NCBI GenBank assembly: GCA_902795525.1
Contig: CADBLN010000120.1
Location: 1-8,978, forward strand
DNA: 8,978 nt
From: an uncultured Erysipelotrichaceae bacterium
GTDB taxonomy: Bacteria > Bacillota_I > Bacilli_A > Erysipelotrichales > Erysipelotrichaceae
Direction: 5' to 3'
Positions within the stretch are counted from its first letter, which is position 1, and each line of letters starts with the position of its first letter. Of this stretch, positions 1 to 7,113 are shown piece by piece. A program made the position numbers and the translations under genes. The notes below the pieces were generated by a model. The model was not told the DNA's origin, made no database searches, and saw only the letters and a list, made by a program, of their open reading frames with translations.

Positions 1-690
1 AATGGACTTGAAAGACTATTAAACAACGAACCACTTCAATACATCTTAGGTTATCAAGATTTCTATGGATATAAGTTAAAAGTTAATCCAAGCGTCTTAA
101 TCCCAAGATATGAAACAGAAGAGCTAGTGGCGAATGTATTGGCAGATAGTGACCATTTCTTTAAAAACCTAAGTGAAATTACCATTGCGGATGTGGGAAC
201 AGGAAGCGGTAATATTGCGGTTACTTTGAAAAAAGAAGAACCTAAGTTTAAGATGTACGCAACTGACATTTCAAACGACGCATTAGAAATTGCCAAAGAA
301 AACGCTAAACTATTAGATGTCGATGTTAAGTTCTTTCAAGGAGACATGTTGCAGCCACTGATAGATGAAAACATCAAGTTAGATATATTAGTATCAAACC
401 CACCATATATTCCTCAAGAACAAGAGGTTCAAAAAAGTGTTGAAGAATATGAACCTCATGTTGCTTTATTCGGTGGTGATGATGGTTTATTCTTCTATCG
501 TTCAATCTTCCAAAATGCTCACAAAGTTTTAAAAGAACACAGCTTTATGGCTTTTGAGATTGGATATGATGAAAAAGACGCAATCATCCAAGAATTAAAA
601 AAATCTTTCCCAAATGACTCCTATGAGGTTCTCAAGGACTTAAATGGGAAAGATAGAATGCTGTTTGTATATCACAACTTAGATATTTAG
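1..690 (+). CDS. prmC: Peptide chain release factor N5-glutamine methyltransferase (PrmC/HemK), 5'-truncated by window edge
   Basis: PrmC methylates the glutamine of the GGQ motif in release factors RF1 and RF2, using S-adenosylmethionine, in the cytoplasm. The frame is open from base 1, giving 229 visible residues. The family is usually about 280 long, so roughly 50-60 N-terminal residues lie outside the window. Visible marks, numbered from the window edge, are a PLQYILG segment followed by PRYETE (35-40) linking the N-terminal helical domain to the methyltransferase domain, the SAM-binding loop GTGSG (66-70), and the catalytic NPPY (133-136) that binds the substrate glutamine. The GTG at 127 lies inside the conserved region and is not the start. 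In Firmicutes this gene commonly follows prfA, which would lie to the left. The 3' end overlaps the opposing lipoprotein gene by 12 bp. Family assignment is secure. Confidence 0.96.
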   Translation, partial: NGLERLLNNEPLQYILGYQDFYGYKLKVNPSVLIPRYETEELVANVLADSDHFFKNLSEITIADVGTGSGNIAVTLKKEEPKFKMYATDISNDALEIAKENAKLLDVDVKFFQGDMLQPLIDENIKLDILVSNPPYIPQEQEVQKSVEEYEPHVALFGGDDGLFFYRSIFQNAHKVLKEHSFMAFEIGYDEKDAIIQELKKSFPNDSYEVLKDLNGKDRMLFVYHNLDI

Positions 691-1410
691 ATTTCCTAAT
701 AATTTAGTTATCTGTTCCAAGCTCATTTCAAAGAATGAAGATGTGTCTGGCTTAAGAATATTGACATCCTCACCATATTTATTCGGATTAATTTCAGCAT
801 TAATACTCAATGAAATTTCATTCAGAGACCCTCCAATACTTAAGTGGATGGTCTCTATTATTTCATTGTTTAAGGCATTTATAACAATTTTTGGCTTATT
901 AATAGTCATCTTTAACAAAGCTTTCGGTATTTTTGTTTCATAAAGTTTAATCAATTCAGAAACATTCAAAAAGAAAGTATAATTGGTATAATCTCCATTT
1001 TTTTCAATCTCAACATCCTCAATGCTTTTTAAAAGTGTTGAAGCTAAAGTTGCCAGGCTTACTTCATCATTACTTGAAGTAAAGCTGAAACCATCCTTAA
1101 GTGGAACCTTAACCTTCAAACCAAATGCCTCTAAATAAGCATTTTTATCAAAGATTGTGAGCGAACCTAAAGAATCGTTTTCAAGAAATAGTGACTTGTT
1201 GTTTAAATCATACTTACCATGAACTAACAAATCAAAAGGATTTTGGTTAAAAACAACACTTAACGAACCATTAAAATCCATGGCAGTAAAATCATTCTCT
1301 TTCACTTGTTTTGTTATGAACGTTAACAGTTTTTGTTTAGAGTTGCTGGAGCAACCCACTAAACAAACCACAGAAACTAAACCAATAAATATTTTTAATA
1401 ACCTTTTCAT
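679..1410 (-). CDS. Predicted lipoprotein of unknown function
   Basis: This is a 243-residue secreted protein anchored by a lipid. The N-terminus is a type II signal peptide: basic MKRLLK, a hydrophobic core, then the lipobox L17-V18-G19-C20, followed by a Ser/Asn/Lys-rich linker. The mature part is rich in alternating polar and hydrophobic stretches, as in a beta-sheet protein, with few cysteines. I do not recognise a family. An in-frame ATG 15 nt upstream (1425) gives five more residues, but the 1410 start is preferred: GGAG sits 9 nt before it and is made from the ATGGAG of the upstream codon, whereas the 1425 ATG has only an AAGGG 15 nt away. The gene lies downstream of rpoE but is separated from it by a terminator, so it probably has its own promoter. 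It converges on prmC. Function could be envelope-related, which is inference from the signal peptide only. Confidence 0.85.
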   Translation of the reverse strand: MKRLLKIFIGLVSVVCLVGCSSNSKQKLLTFITKQVKENDFTAMDFNGSLSVVFNQNPFDLLVHGKYDLNNKSLFLENDSLGSLTIFDKNAYLEAFGLKVKVPLKDGFSFTSSNDEVSLATLASTLLKSIEDVEIEKNGDYTNYTFFLNVSELIKLYETKIPKALLKMTINKPKIVINALNNEIIETIHLSIGGSLNEISLSINAEINPNKYGEDVNILKPDTSSFFEMSLEQITKLLGNLNI

Positions 1411-1435
1411 TTCTTTTTTCTCCATTACAAACTTG

Positions 1436-1465
1436 TTTATCCCTTAACAAAATGTAGGTTCACAA
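1436..1465 (-). promoter_or_regulatory. Weak candidate promoter for the lipoprotein gene
   Basis: On the minus strand TTGTGA (1465-1460) and GATAAA (1441-1436) are separated by 18 nt, each matching four of six consensus bases. The pair lies between the rpoE terminator and the lipoprotein SD. It is listed because the gene otherwise lacks an obvious promoter. The match is modest. Confidence 0.3.
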
Positions 1466-1494
1466 CTTACATGTTTGCATACACATCACAGACA

Positions 1495-1519
1495 CAAAAA
1501 AGAGTTCCTGCGAACTCTT
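1495..1519 (-). terminator. Intrinsic terminator after rpoE
   Basis: Read on the minus strand, AAGAGTTC (1519-1512) pairs perfectly with GAACTCTT (1507-1500) around a GCAG loop, and the second arm runs into a T tract. The first arm starts with the last two bases of the rpoE TAA stop codon, so the hairpin abuts translation. It separates rpoE from the lipoprotein gene. Confidence 0.85.
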
Positions 1520-1856
1520 AGTAATCCTCTTTATCATCGTCATCATCATTCAATTCTAGTTCATCATCAACAAATTCGATTTCCTCTTCATCAACATCAT
1601 CATCAATCAAATCTGTTGTATCAACGAATACTTCATCAAATTTATGATTACTCTTCAAATCCCACTCATTGTTTGCTAGTGAAGTAAATCTACCGTCTAA
1701 TGATAAATCTGTATAGAATTGAGAGATTTTTTTCTGTGCTTGATTTTCATCAAAACCTAATTGTTCTTTAACTACTTGCCAGAGGTCTTTAAAAGATACG
1801 CTATGCTTCTGATTTTTTAGATAATCATAAGCGACGTCTATAGTTCTAACGCTCAT
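1518..1856 (-). CDS. rpoE: DNA-directed RNA polymerase delta subunit
   Basis: Delta is an accessory subunit of Gram-positive RNA polymerase that speeds recycling and promotes release from nucleic acid. The 112-residue product has the expected two parts. Residues 1-70 form a HARE-HTH winged-helix domain, with the typical SFKDLW (21-26) and a closing NEWDLK (63-68). From about 74 to the end is an acidic tail almost entirely of Asp and Glu. Bacillus delta is about 170 residues, so the tail here is much shorter (about 40), although the folded domain is complete. The ATG at 1856 has GGAGG about 10 nt upstream, and a strong promoter lies 56 nt above it. The gene is monocistronic by its terminator. 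Identification rests on domain order and tail composition and is strong. Confidence 0.93.
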   Translation of the reverse strand: MSVRTIDVAYDYLKNQKHSVSFKDLWQVVKEQLGFDENQAQKKISQFYTDLSLDGRFTSLANNEWDLKSNHKFDEVFVDTTDLIDDDVDEEEIEFVDDELELNDDDDDKEDY

Positions 1857-1911
1857 TATTACTTCGCCTCCAATTCAATTAATAAATGAATATGTATCTT
1901 TTGCTTAATTG

Positions 1912-1940
1912 ATTATATAGACAACAATGTAATAATGCAA
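1912..1940 (-). promoter_or_regulatory. Promoter of rpoE
   Basis: On the minus strand, -35 TTGCAT (1940-1935) and a perfect -10 TATAAT (1917-1912) are spaced by exactly 17 nt. The leader to the rpoE ATG is about 50 nt and contains the GGAGG site. This is a textbook housekeeping sigma-factor promoter. Confidence 0.8.
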
Positions 1941-2200
1941 TAGGTTTAACCAAAAAATGTTGTTTAATTTTTAACAAATTTAATTCTAGTTTTTACCAAC
2001 TATTTTCAACCTTAACAAGGAAGCCTGAATCACCTATTATTGTATTCAGCGATACTAGTTTTTCTTAATTCCGTTATATTTAATCTCCATCTAACAAACT
2101 ATTAACCCATCAATACAAAAAATCTTAAATTGAAATACAATTCTTAACTTCATTTAATCAATTGTTATTTAAAATAGTAAAACATAATTTCTTGGCACTT
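1941..2200. other. AT-rich intergenic gap with no recognisable gene
   Basis: Stops are frequent in all frames and no open frame longer than about 20 codons has a ribosome binding site. A weak 6 bp inverted repeat (CTGAAT/ATTCAG, 2025-2049) with a 13 nt loop is present, as are two similar CTAGTTTTT/ACTAGTTTTT stretches near 1986 and 2055. I see no tRNA, riboswitch or T-box pattern. It probably holds upstream DNA of the rpoE promoter and the tail beyond the terminator at 2201-2222. Confidence 0.5.
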
Positions 2201-2222
2201 AAAAACCCACATTAATGTGGGT
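2201..2222 (-). terminator. Intrinsic terminator at the end of the six-gene operon
   Basis: An 18 nt perfect palindrome (2205-2222) folds as ACCCACA-TTAA-TGTGGGT on the minus strand and runs straight into TTTTT (2205-2201). The loop TTAA contains the TAA stop codon of the DUF218 gene, so the last codons (Asp-Pro-His) are part of the hairpin. No stronger terminator is seen in the operon, so this likely ends the transcript. Confidence 0.9.
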
Positions 2223-2835
2223 CAAGTTCTGGTTGAACAATACAGAAGATAAAGTCCTTCGTTCTGGCAATGAATTCTCTGATATCATAAAAGAATTGAA
2301 CCAAATAAACCCGATTAGTGCTGTCTACACCAACAACTTCTAATCCAAGAGTCTTGGCAATATATACTGCTCTATACAAGTGATACCTTTGAGTGACAAC
2401 AACTATTTTACTTAGACCAAAAACATACTTAGCCCTCCACATGGAATCATATGTGGACAAACCATAAGGATCTTCGACAATATCTTCTTTATCTACACCC
2501 AATCTTTGAGCAAACTTACTCATAACCATAGGTTCATCATGCTCATTTGGTTCTTGCCCATCGCCACTCATGAGGAGATTTTCTGTTGCACTTTCTTTAA
2601 AAGCAGCAACTCCATATGACACTCTATCCGCCATCATAGGAGATGGTTCATCATTTTCTTGATACCCACAGCCTAACACTAAAACAGCATCAAAAGATTC
2701 ACCCTTTAATTCTTCTACATCTTTGATGTTTTCTTTTGAATTTAAGATTACATAAATGTTTGTACTGATTAAAAATATACCAACAAGAATTATCAAAATA
2801 ATTATAGCCCTAATACCTTTTTTAAAATGCGTCAT
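2212..2835 (-). CDS. SanA/YdcF-type DUF218 membrane-anchored protein
   Basis: The 207-residue protein belongs to the DUF218 family. In Enterobacteria, SanA is linked to vancomycin resistance at high temperature; the biochemical activity of the family is poorly defined, though envelope roles are suspected. Residues 9-31 form one hydrophobic transmembrane segment after a basic start, so the rest should lie outside the membrane. Family motifs follow in order: LVLGCG (52-57), Arg71, SGDG (90-93), EDPYGLSTYDS (121-131) and TQRYHLYRA (148-156). Length is normal for SanA-like members. It is the last gene of the minus-strand run, 30 nt after the HD-domain gene, whose end carries a possible weak terminator. 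The site before the ATG is only GGTGG at 12 nt, so initiation may be modest. Family confidence is high, function low. Confidence 0.9.
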   Translation of the reverse strand: MTHFKKGIRAIIILIILVGIFLISTNIYVILNSKENIKDVEELKGESFDAVLVLGCGYQENDEPSPMMADRVSYGVAAFKESATENLLMSGDGQEPNEHDEPMVMSKFAQRLGVDKEDIVEDPYGLSTYDSMWRAKYVFGLSKIVVVTQRYHLYRAVYIAKTLGLEVVGVDSTNRVYLVQFFYDIREFIARTKDFIFCIVQPELDPH

Positions 2836-2854
2836 GGATTTATTCTACCACCAT

Positions 2855-2887
2855 AAAAAAAGAAGTCAATTTTCATCAACTTCTCTT
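2855..2887 (-). terminator. Possible weak terminator between the HD gene and the DUF218 gene
   Basis: On the minus strand AAGAGAAGT (2887-2879) can pair with ACTTCTTTT (2866-2858), using one G-T wobble, across a 12 nt loop. Several further T's follow. The structure spans the HD gene's stop codon. The large loop and weak stem suggest partial termination or attenuation at most, reducing expression of the last gene. Confidence 0.4.
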
Positions 2888-4074
2888 GGATAGAATACCC
2901 TTTCGTCTTGCTCATCAATATAGCTTAAACTCTTGACAACGCTACTTACCTCAGACAATTCTTTAATCCCCTCATCCGTCAACATCCAGATACATTGACT
3001 GCTATTTCCACTATATGGTTTGTATGGTATTTGACTTTGTTGGTCAACCACAACATAGTAGTTAGGATCAAAGCCATTATTTAAGCATAGCTGTTTTAAT
3101 TCAGCTTCTCTTGTTTTGTTACTGTATTCAAATAAATCTCTATTCAAGATTCTTCTTGCCAAATCACTCAAAATCTTATCATTGCCCATCTCCATTAGAT
3201 GAAAACCATACATAACCGTGGCATCATCCAACAAGAATAATTCATCATTACTCAACATGTCTTTTTCCAAAATGGCTTTAAACATCGGATACTCATCAGC
3301 AATTCTCCTATTTTCTTCAAACAAATCTCTCAGTCTTGTGAACACTTGTCTCAACAAAACATCATAACTTCTAGAATTTGGATGATAGTAAACTTGCCAA
3401 TACATGTGATAACGAGACATGATGTAGTTTTCAATTGTATAAATACTTGTATTCTTTATTACAACCTTGCCATTGCTGATTCTCATGGTTCTAAGAATTC
3501 TATCTAAGTCAATTTGACCATAGCTAACACCTGTAAAATATGAATCTCTCAACAAATAATCAAGTCTGTCCGCATCTAGTTGTGAACTAATCAATTGGCA
3601 TAATACTCCATTTGGATGACTATGGTTAATTACACTGGCAACCTCTTTAGGCAAGTCTTCATCTACAGCACTTAAGACATCATAGATTTCACTATCACCG
3701 GTAATTATTTGTTGGGTGTACTCTTCATGATTGCTATGGATTATATGTTCAAAAGAATGTGAAAAAGAAGCATGTCCAATATCATGCAACAAGGCTGCCA
3801 ACATCAAAACCATCTGTTCTCTTTCATTTAAGTATTCTTTTAAGCCATCAACCTCGTTAATCATCCTTTTGGCTATCTCATAGGTCCCAAAAGAATGCGT
3901 TGCTCTTGAGTGTTCCCCACTAGGAAAAATCACAGCCGTCGAACCTAATTGTCTAATTCTTCTAAGCCTCTGGAATTCTCTAGTGTTTATGCAATCCCAG
4001 ATTATCTTATCTTCAATATGAACATAACCGTGAATGACATCTCTAATTACTCTTTTTTCTAACAACTTTTCCAT
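2866..4074 (-). CDS. HD-domain dNTP triphosphohydrolase-like protein (YwfO/SAMHD1 superfamily, COG1078)
   Basis: Relatives remove triphosphate from dNTPs to give deoxynucleosides. YwfO and EF1143 are bacterial members and SAMHD1 the human one. The 402-residue sequence has the full metal site: His60 (RATHSFG), His97-Asp98 (LLHDIGH) and Asp169 in DADRLDYLLRDS. Arg170, Tyr173 and Asp177 occupy positions that in SAMHD1 (Lys312, Tyr315, Asp319) contact the nucleotide. RLRRIRQLG (36-44) is also typical of the family. The C-terminal part, from about 230, is less conserved and may carry oligomer or allosteric contacts. The start ATG has AGGTG 5 nt upstream, made from the TAG stop of the DUF1667 gene, so translation is probably coupled. 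Its place behind a redox module is unusual to my knowledge. Substrate preference cannot be read from the sequence. Confidence 0.92.
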   Translation of the reverse strand: MEKLLEKRVIRDVIHGYVHIEDKIIWDCINTREFQRLRRIRQLGSTAVIFPSGEHSRATHSFGTYEIAKRMINEVDGLKEYLNEREQMVLMLAALLHDIGHASFSHSFEHIIHSNHEEYTQQIITGDSEIYDVLSAVDEDLPKEVASVINHSHPNGVLCQLISSQLDADRLDYLLRDSYFTGVSYGQIDLDRILRTMRISNGKVVIKNTSIYTIENYIMSRYHMYWQVYYHPNSRSYDVLLRQVFTRLRDLFEENRRIADEYPMFKAILEKDMLSNDELFLLDDATVMYGFHLMEMGNDKILSDLARRILNRDLFEYSNKTREAELKQLCLNNGFDPNYYVVVDQQSQIPYKPYSGNSSQCIWMLTDEGIKELSEVSSVVKSLSYIDEQDERVFYPREVDEN

Positions 4075-4082
4075 TAAATCAC

Positions 4083-4427
4083 CTACATATCTCTGCTAGC
4101 GATGATGTCTACACCACTATTCAGGATGTTTGCAACTACCACATCACCCATTTTAACAGGTGAAGTAACCTCCATAGTTTTCAAGACTTTCATCACTTCA
4201 AATAACAAGCCTTTTGAGATTGGTTTATTAGTTCTGACAGGTAATAGTTTATGAATCCCACCAACCAACTTGACAGTTGAAGTTAAAGTTCTGGTGGGAT
4301 TTCTAAGCTCATTTTTGCCATACTCCAAACCAATGTTACAAGAATAACCAGTAACTTCATAATCATTCTCTTCGTCAACTTTCAAATGGCAGCCTCTAGG
4401 ACAGCCAACACAAATTAACTCTGTCAA
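4083..4427 (-). CDS. DUF1667 four-cysteine protein, partner of the FAD oxidoreductases
   Basis: The 114-residue product matches DUF1667 (COG3862), usually encoded beside GlpO-type dehydrogenases. The N-terminus has C6-x2-C9-P-R-G-C13, and a fourth cysteine, C30, sits in GYSCNIG; four such cysteines suggest a metal or iron-sulphur site, which is inference. The rest is a small domain with conserved PVRT (63-66) and a PISKG element (69-73). It may be an electron-transfer or assembly subunit. The start is TTG at 4427, directly abutting the TAA of the preceding gene with no spacer. AGGTGG 5 nt before it supports this start, and no ATG gives a complete cysteine motif. Stop-to-start contact implies translational coupling and matched amounts of the two subunits. 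Confidence 0.93.
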   Translation of the reverse strand: MTELICVGCPRGCHLKVDEENDYEVTGYSCNIGLEYGKNELRNPTRTLTSTVKLVGGIHKLLPVRTNKPISKGLLFEVMKVLKTMEVTSPVKMGDVVVANILNSGVDIIASRDM

Positions 4428-5675
4428 TTAAACCACCTCTTTCGCCATTATTGTAATATCACCTTCAGCTTTATCTAACAAAACCTTAGGCAACACAATC
4501 TTTTCCATTTCACCCGGAACAATGAATTCCCTCTTAAACTTCGCAATTAAGTTTTCCTTGGCATCCACAACTTCAATCACACTTTTTCCAAATACCTTGT
4601 TTACCCTAAACAATACATCAATGTTATTTGTGGCTGGATAGTGGATGTGTTGGGGAACTGTATAGCTGACACCATTCCCATTATGAATTTCAACAACCTT
4701 ATCACTTCTGCTGTTGCCCCTAATATATTCAGCAGCCGCTTCCCCAGCTTTTTCTGCTTCCTTAGCTACGTTATCTGCCAAATCATGGACGTGTAAGACA
4801 TTTCCACACGCAAATATTCCTTCTACGCTTGTTTCCATGTTTTCAAACACAATGGCACCCTTAGTTCTTGGGTCCAGTTTAATGTTTGCCTGCTTTGTTA
4901 ATTCATTTTCAGGCAATAGACCAACAGAAAGCAATAAGGTATCACAATCATACACTATTTCTGTTCCTTCAATTGGTCTTCTGTTTTTATCCACTTCAGC
5001 TACCACTACCTGTTCAACCCTGTCCTTGCCTTTAATGTCTACAACTGTATGATTTAAATACAAAGGTATGTCAAAGTCCTTTAGACACTGTTGGATATTT
5101 CTAGGAAGTCCACCTGAGTAAGGCATTAGTTCCACACAGGCTAAAACCTTGGCGCCTTCAAGAGTCATTCTTCTGGCCATAATTAAACCAATATCGCCAG
5201 AGCCTAAAATCACAACCCTTTTCCCAACTAGATATCCATCCATATTTAAGTATTTTTGTGCTAAACCAGCAGTGAACACTCCTGCAGGTCTGCTGCCAGG
5301 AATTGAAATGGCTCCTCTAGTTCTTTCACGACAACCCATTGCCAAGATAACTGCTTTCGCTTGAAGTTTTTTATAACCATCAGGCCCAATCACCTCTACG
5401 CTTTTATCCTCATTTAAAGATAGAACCATTGAATTCAACATCACTTCAACATCAGTTTCTCTTAACTCATCAATAAACTTTTGGGCAAACTCTGGACCCG
5501 TTAGTTCTTCTTTAAAGATACCAACTCCAAAGCCACTATGAACGCATTGGTTTAAAATGCCACCAAGTTCTTGATCTCTTTCAACAATTAATACCTTCTT
5601 TAGTCCTGCCTTCCAACAAGCCAGCCCACTAGCCAAACCGGCTGGACCACCACCAATGATTATTACATCATACAT
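4428..5675 (-). CDS. FAD/NAD(P)-dependent oxidoreductase (COG0446) of the GlpO-DUF1667 module
   Basis: This 415-residue flavoprotein has two Rossmann nucleotide-binding sites: an FAD-binding GGGPAG (8-13) at the extreme N-terminus and an NAD(P)-binding GSGDIG (158-163) within a pyridine nucleotide-disulphide oxidoreductase fold. A closing FAD motif follows, EGIFACGNVLHVHD (285-298). Cys44 (NQCVHSGFG) and Cys115 (AMGCRERTRG) are in segments typical of the subgroup that pairs with GlpO-like dehydrogenases, rather than the CxxxxC redox pair of thioredoxin reductase-type enzymes. It probably passes electrons between the dehydrogenase subunit and NAD(P), or another carrier. Residues after 325 form an extra C-terminal domain. 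The ATG has a near-perfect AAAGGAGG 9 nt upstream, and one base separates it from the previous stop. Subunit role is inferred from gene order. Confidence 0.93.
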   Translation of the reverse strand: MYDVIIIGGGPAGLASGLACWKAGLKKVLIVERDQELGGILNQCVHSGFGVGIFKEELTGPEFAQKFIDELRETDVEVMLNSMVLSLNEDKSVEVIGPDGYKKLQAKAVILAMGCRERTRGAISIPGSRPAGVFTAGLAQKYLNMDGYLVGKRVVILGSGDIGLIMARRMTLEGAKVLACVELMPYSGGLPRNIQQCLKDFDIPLYLNHTVVDIKGKDRVEQVVVAEVDKNRRPIEGTEIVYDCDTLLLSVGLLPENELTKQANIKLDPRTKGAIVFENMETSVEGIFACGNVLHVHDLADNVAKEAEKAGEAAAEYIRGNSRSDKVVEIHNGNGVSYTVPQHIHYPATNNIDVLFRVNKVFGKSVIEVVDAKENLIAKFKREFIVPGEMEKIVLPKVLLDKAEGDITIMAKEVV

Positions 5676-5676
5676 A

Positions 5677-7104
5677 CTAGTGTTCCTCCTTTGCTAGTGA
5701 ATTGATAATATTTGAACCCTCTTTATCTTGTAAGACTTCTTGAGGTTTTATGCCTAATTTATCAATTAAGATATTTGTGATTCTTTCACCACAGAAACCA
5801 CCTTGGCATCTACCCATACCAGTGTTACATCTACGCTTAACACCATCAATACTTACAGGCGGTATTACCGTATCAAAACACTGCAAGATCTCTCCCTCTG
5901 TAATGGATTCGCAACGACAAACAATCTTGCCATAAGCAGGATTCTTTTGAATTAATTCATTCTTATTTTCATCACTTAAATCCTTAAGCTTTAATCTCTT
6001 TCGTTCATCAACAGCATTTTCTTTTTTGACTAATTCTTCTTTACCCTTTAACCAATTTACCGCCTCTAAAGCAAGTGAAGGGGCTGCTGATAAACCAGGA
6101 GATTGGATACCAGCTAAGTTAAAGAAGTTTTCAACGCTTTTACTCTCTTCAACAATAAAATCATTTCTGTCACTTCTAGCTCTTACACCTGAGAAATTAC
6201 GTATGTTTTCTCTAAAATCTATTGAAGGAATGCTCCTAAGCGCATTATTTTTTACAAAGTCCAAACTGCTGGCAACTGTTGAAACATCATCTTTTTCACT
6301 GCTTTCAGCATTTGGCCCCACAATCAAATTACCATGGACAGTTGGTGAAACTAAAACACCTTTGCCATTTTCATTTGGGCATTGAAAAATGGTTCTTGAG
6401 CACCTGCTTCCCTCAGATTTATCCAATAGGTAATACTCACCTCTACTTGGTTTAATAGTAAATTCTTTTTTACCTATTAACTCATGGATATCATCACTAT
6501 GAACACCGGCTGCATTAATTATGTATTTGCCATTATATTTTTCTGATGTTGTTTCTACTGTGAAAAATTCATCTTTCTTAATTGATTTGACTTCACTATT
6601 CAATTTCAGCTCAACACCATTTTTAACAGCTACTTCTGCCAAGGCCAAAGCATATTCCCAAGGTGAAACAATTGCGCTTGTTTTTGCCCACAAAGCACCT
6701 TTAACTTCATCTGATAGATTAGGTTCTAATTTTAAAACTTCTTCCCTGCTTAAAACTTCAAGCCCTTCAACACCATTATCCAGTCCTCTTTGGTATAGTT
6801 GATTAATTGTGTTTAAATCATCCTCAGTAAAACCTACAACCAGTGCTCCACATTGTTTGTAAGGAATATCTAACTTCTCACATAGTTCTTTAGTTAATTT
6901 GGAACCTAAAACGTTATGCTTAGCCATTAAAGTGTTTGGTTTTGGATCATAACCTGCATGAATAATTGCCGAATTAGCTTTGGTGGTACCACAAGATACA
7001 TCATTTTCCTTTTCCAACAAAACAACCTTAAGATTATAAAAACTTAAGTAGTAAGCTATGGCACAACCTATGATTCCTCCACCAATAATTATTACATCGT
7101 ACAT
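5677..7104 (-). CDS. GlpO/COG0579-type FAD dehydrogenase with C-terminal BFD-like [2Fe-2S] domain
   Basis: The 475-residue protein is the probable catalytic subunit of the redox module, often annotated as anaerobic glycerol-3-phosphate dehydrogenase. Residues 1-355 are a DAO-type flavin domain: GGGIIG (8-13), the substrate-side CGTTKANSAIIHAGYD (38-53) and the closing NLAGIQSPGLSAAPS (329-343). This resembles the COG0579 group that also includes L-2-hydroxyglutarate oxidases. From about 390 is a BFD-like domain with C396-x-C398 and C433-x4-C438 (GMGRCQGGFC), as in GlpA-type subunits, expected to hold a [2Fe-2S] cluster; Cys426 is an extra cysteine. Such clusters fit electron transfer to a partner rather than to oxygen. 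The ATG has AGGGG 6 nt upstream overlapping the previous TAG. Glycerol 3-phosphate is likely, but other 2-hydroxyacids are possible: no glpK or glpF is visible here. Confidence 0.92.
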   Translation of the reverse strand: MYDVIIIGGGIIGCAIAYYLSFYNLKVVLLEKENDVSCGTTKANSAIIHAGYDPKPNTLMAKHNVLGSKLTKELCEKLDIPYKQCGALVVGFTEDDLNTINQLYQRGLDNGVEGLEVLSREEVLKLEPNLSDEVKGALWAKTSAIVSPWEYALALAEVAVKNGVELKLNSEVKSIKKDEFFTVETTSEKYNGKYIINAAGVHSDDIHELIGKKEFTIKPSRGEYYLLDKSEGSRCSRTIFQCPNENGKGVLVSPTVHGNLIVGPNAESSEKDDVSTVASSLDFVKNNALRSIPSIDFRENIRNFSGVRARSDRNDFIVEESKSVENFFNLAGIQSPGLSAAPSLALEAVNWLKGKEELVKKENAVDERKRLKLKDLSDENKNELIQKNPAYGKIVCRCESITEGEILQCFDTVIPPVSIDGVKRRCNTGMGRCQGGFCGERITNILIDKLGIKPQEVLQDKEGSNIINSLAKEEH

Positions 7105-7113
7105 GTTTATCCC

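Noticed and set aside
127..690. GTG at 127 as the start of prmC
   Set aside because: The frame is open to base 1 and the upstream codons encode conserved PrmC sequence including PRYETE; the true start is outside the window.
743..943. Hydrophobic plus-strand frame of 66 codons
   Set aside because: It lies entirely opposite the lipoprotein coding region and has no start signals.
1475..1687. Histidine-rich plus-strand frame
   Set aside because: It is the antisense of the Asp/Glu-rich rpoE tail; GAT/GAC codons read backwards as ATC/CAT runs. No ribosome binding site.
2025..2049. Inverted repeat CTGAAT/ATTCAG as a terminator or operator
   Set aside because: Only 6 bp with a 13 nt loop and no T tract; expected by chance in AT-rich DNA.
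6026..6385. Plus-strand frame of 119 codons opposite the GlpO-like gene (and similar ones at 4714-5052, 5149-5364, 5750-5935, 6521-6802)
   Set aside because: All sit opposite well-conserved flavoprotein genes and their products look like reversed, low-meaning sequence.
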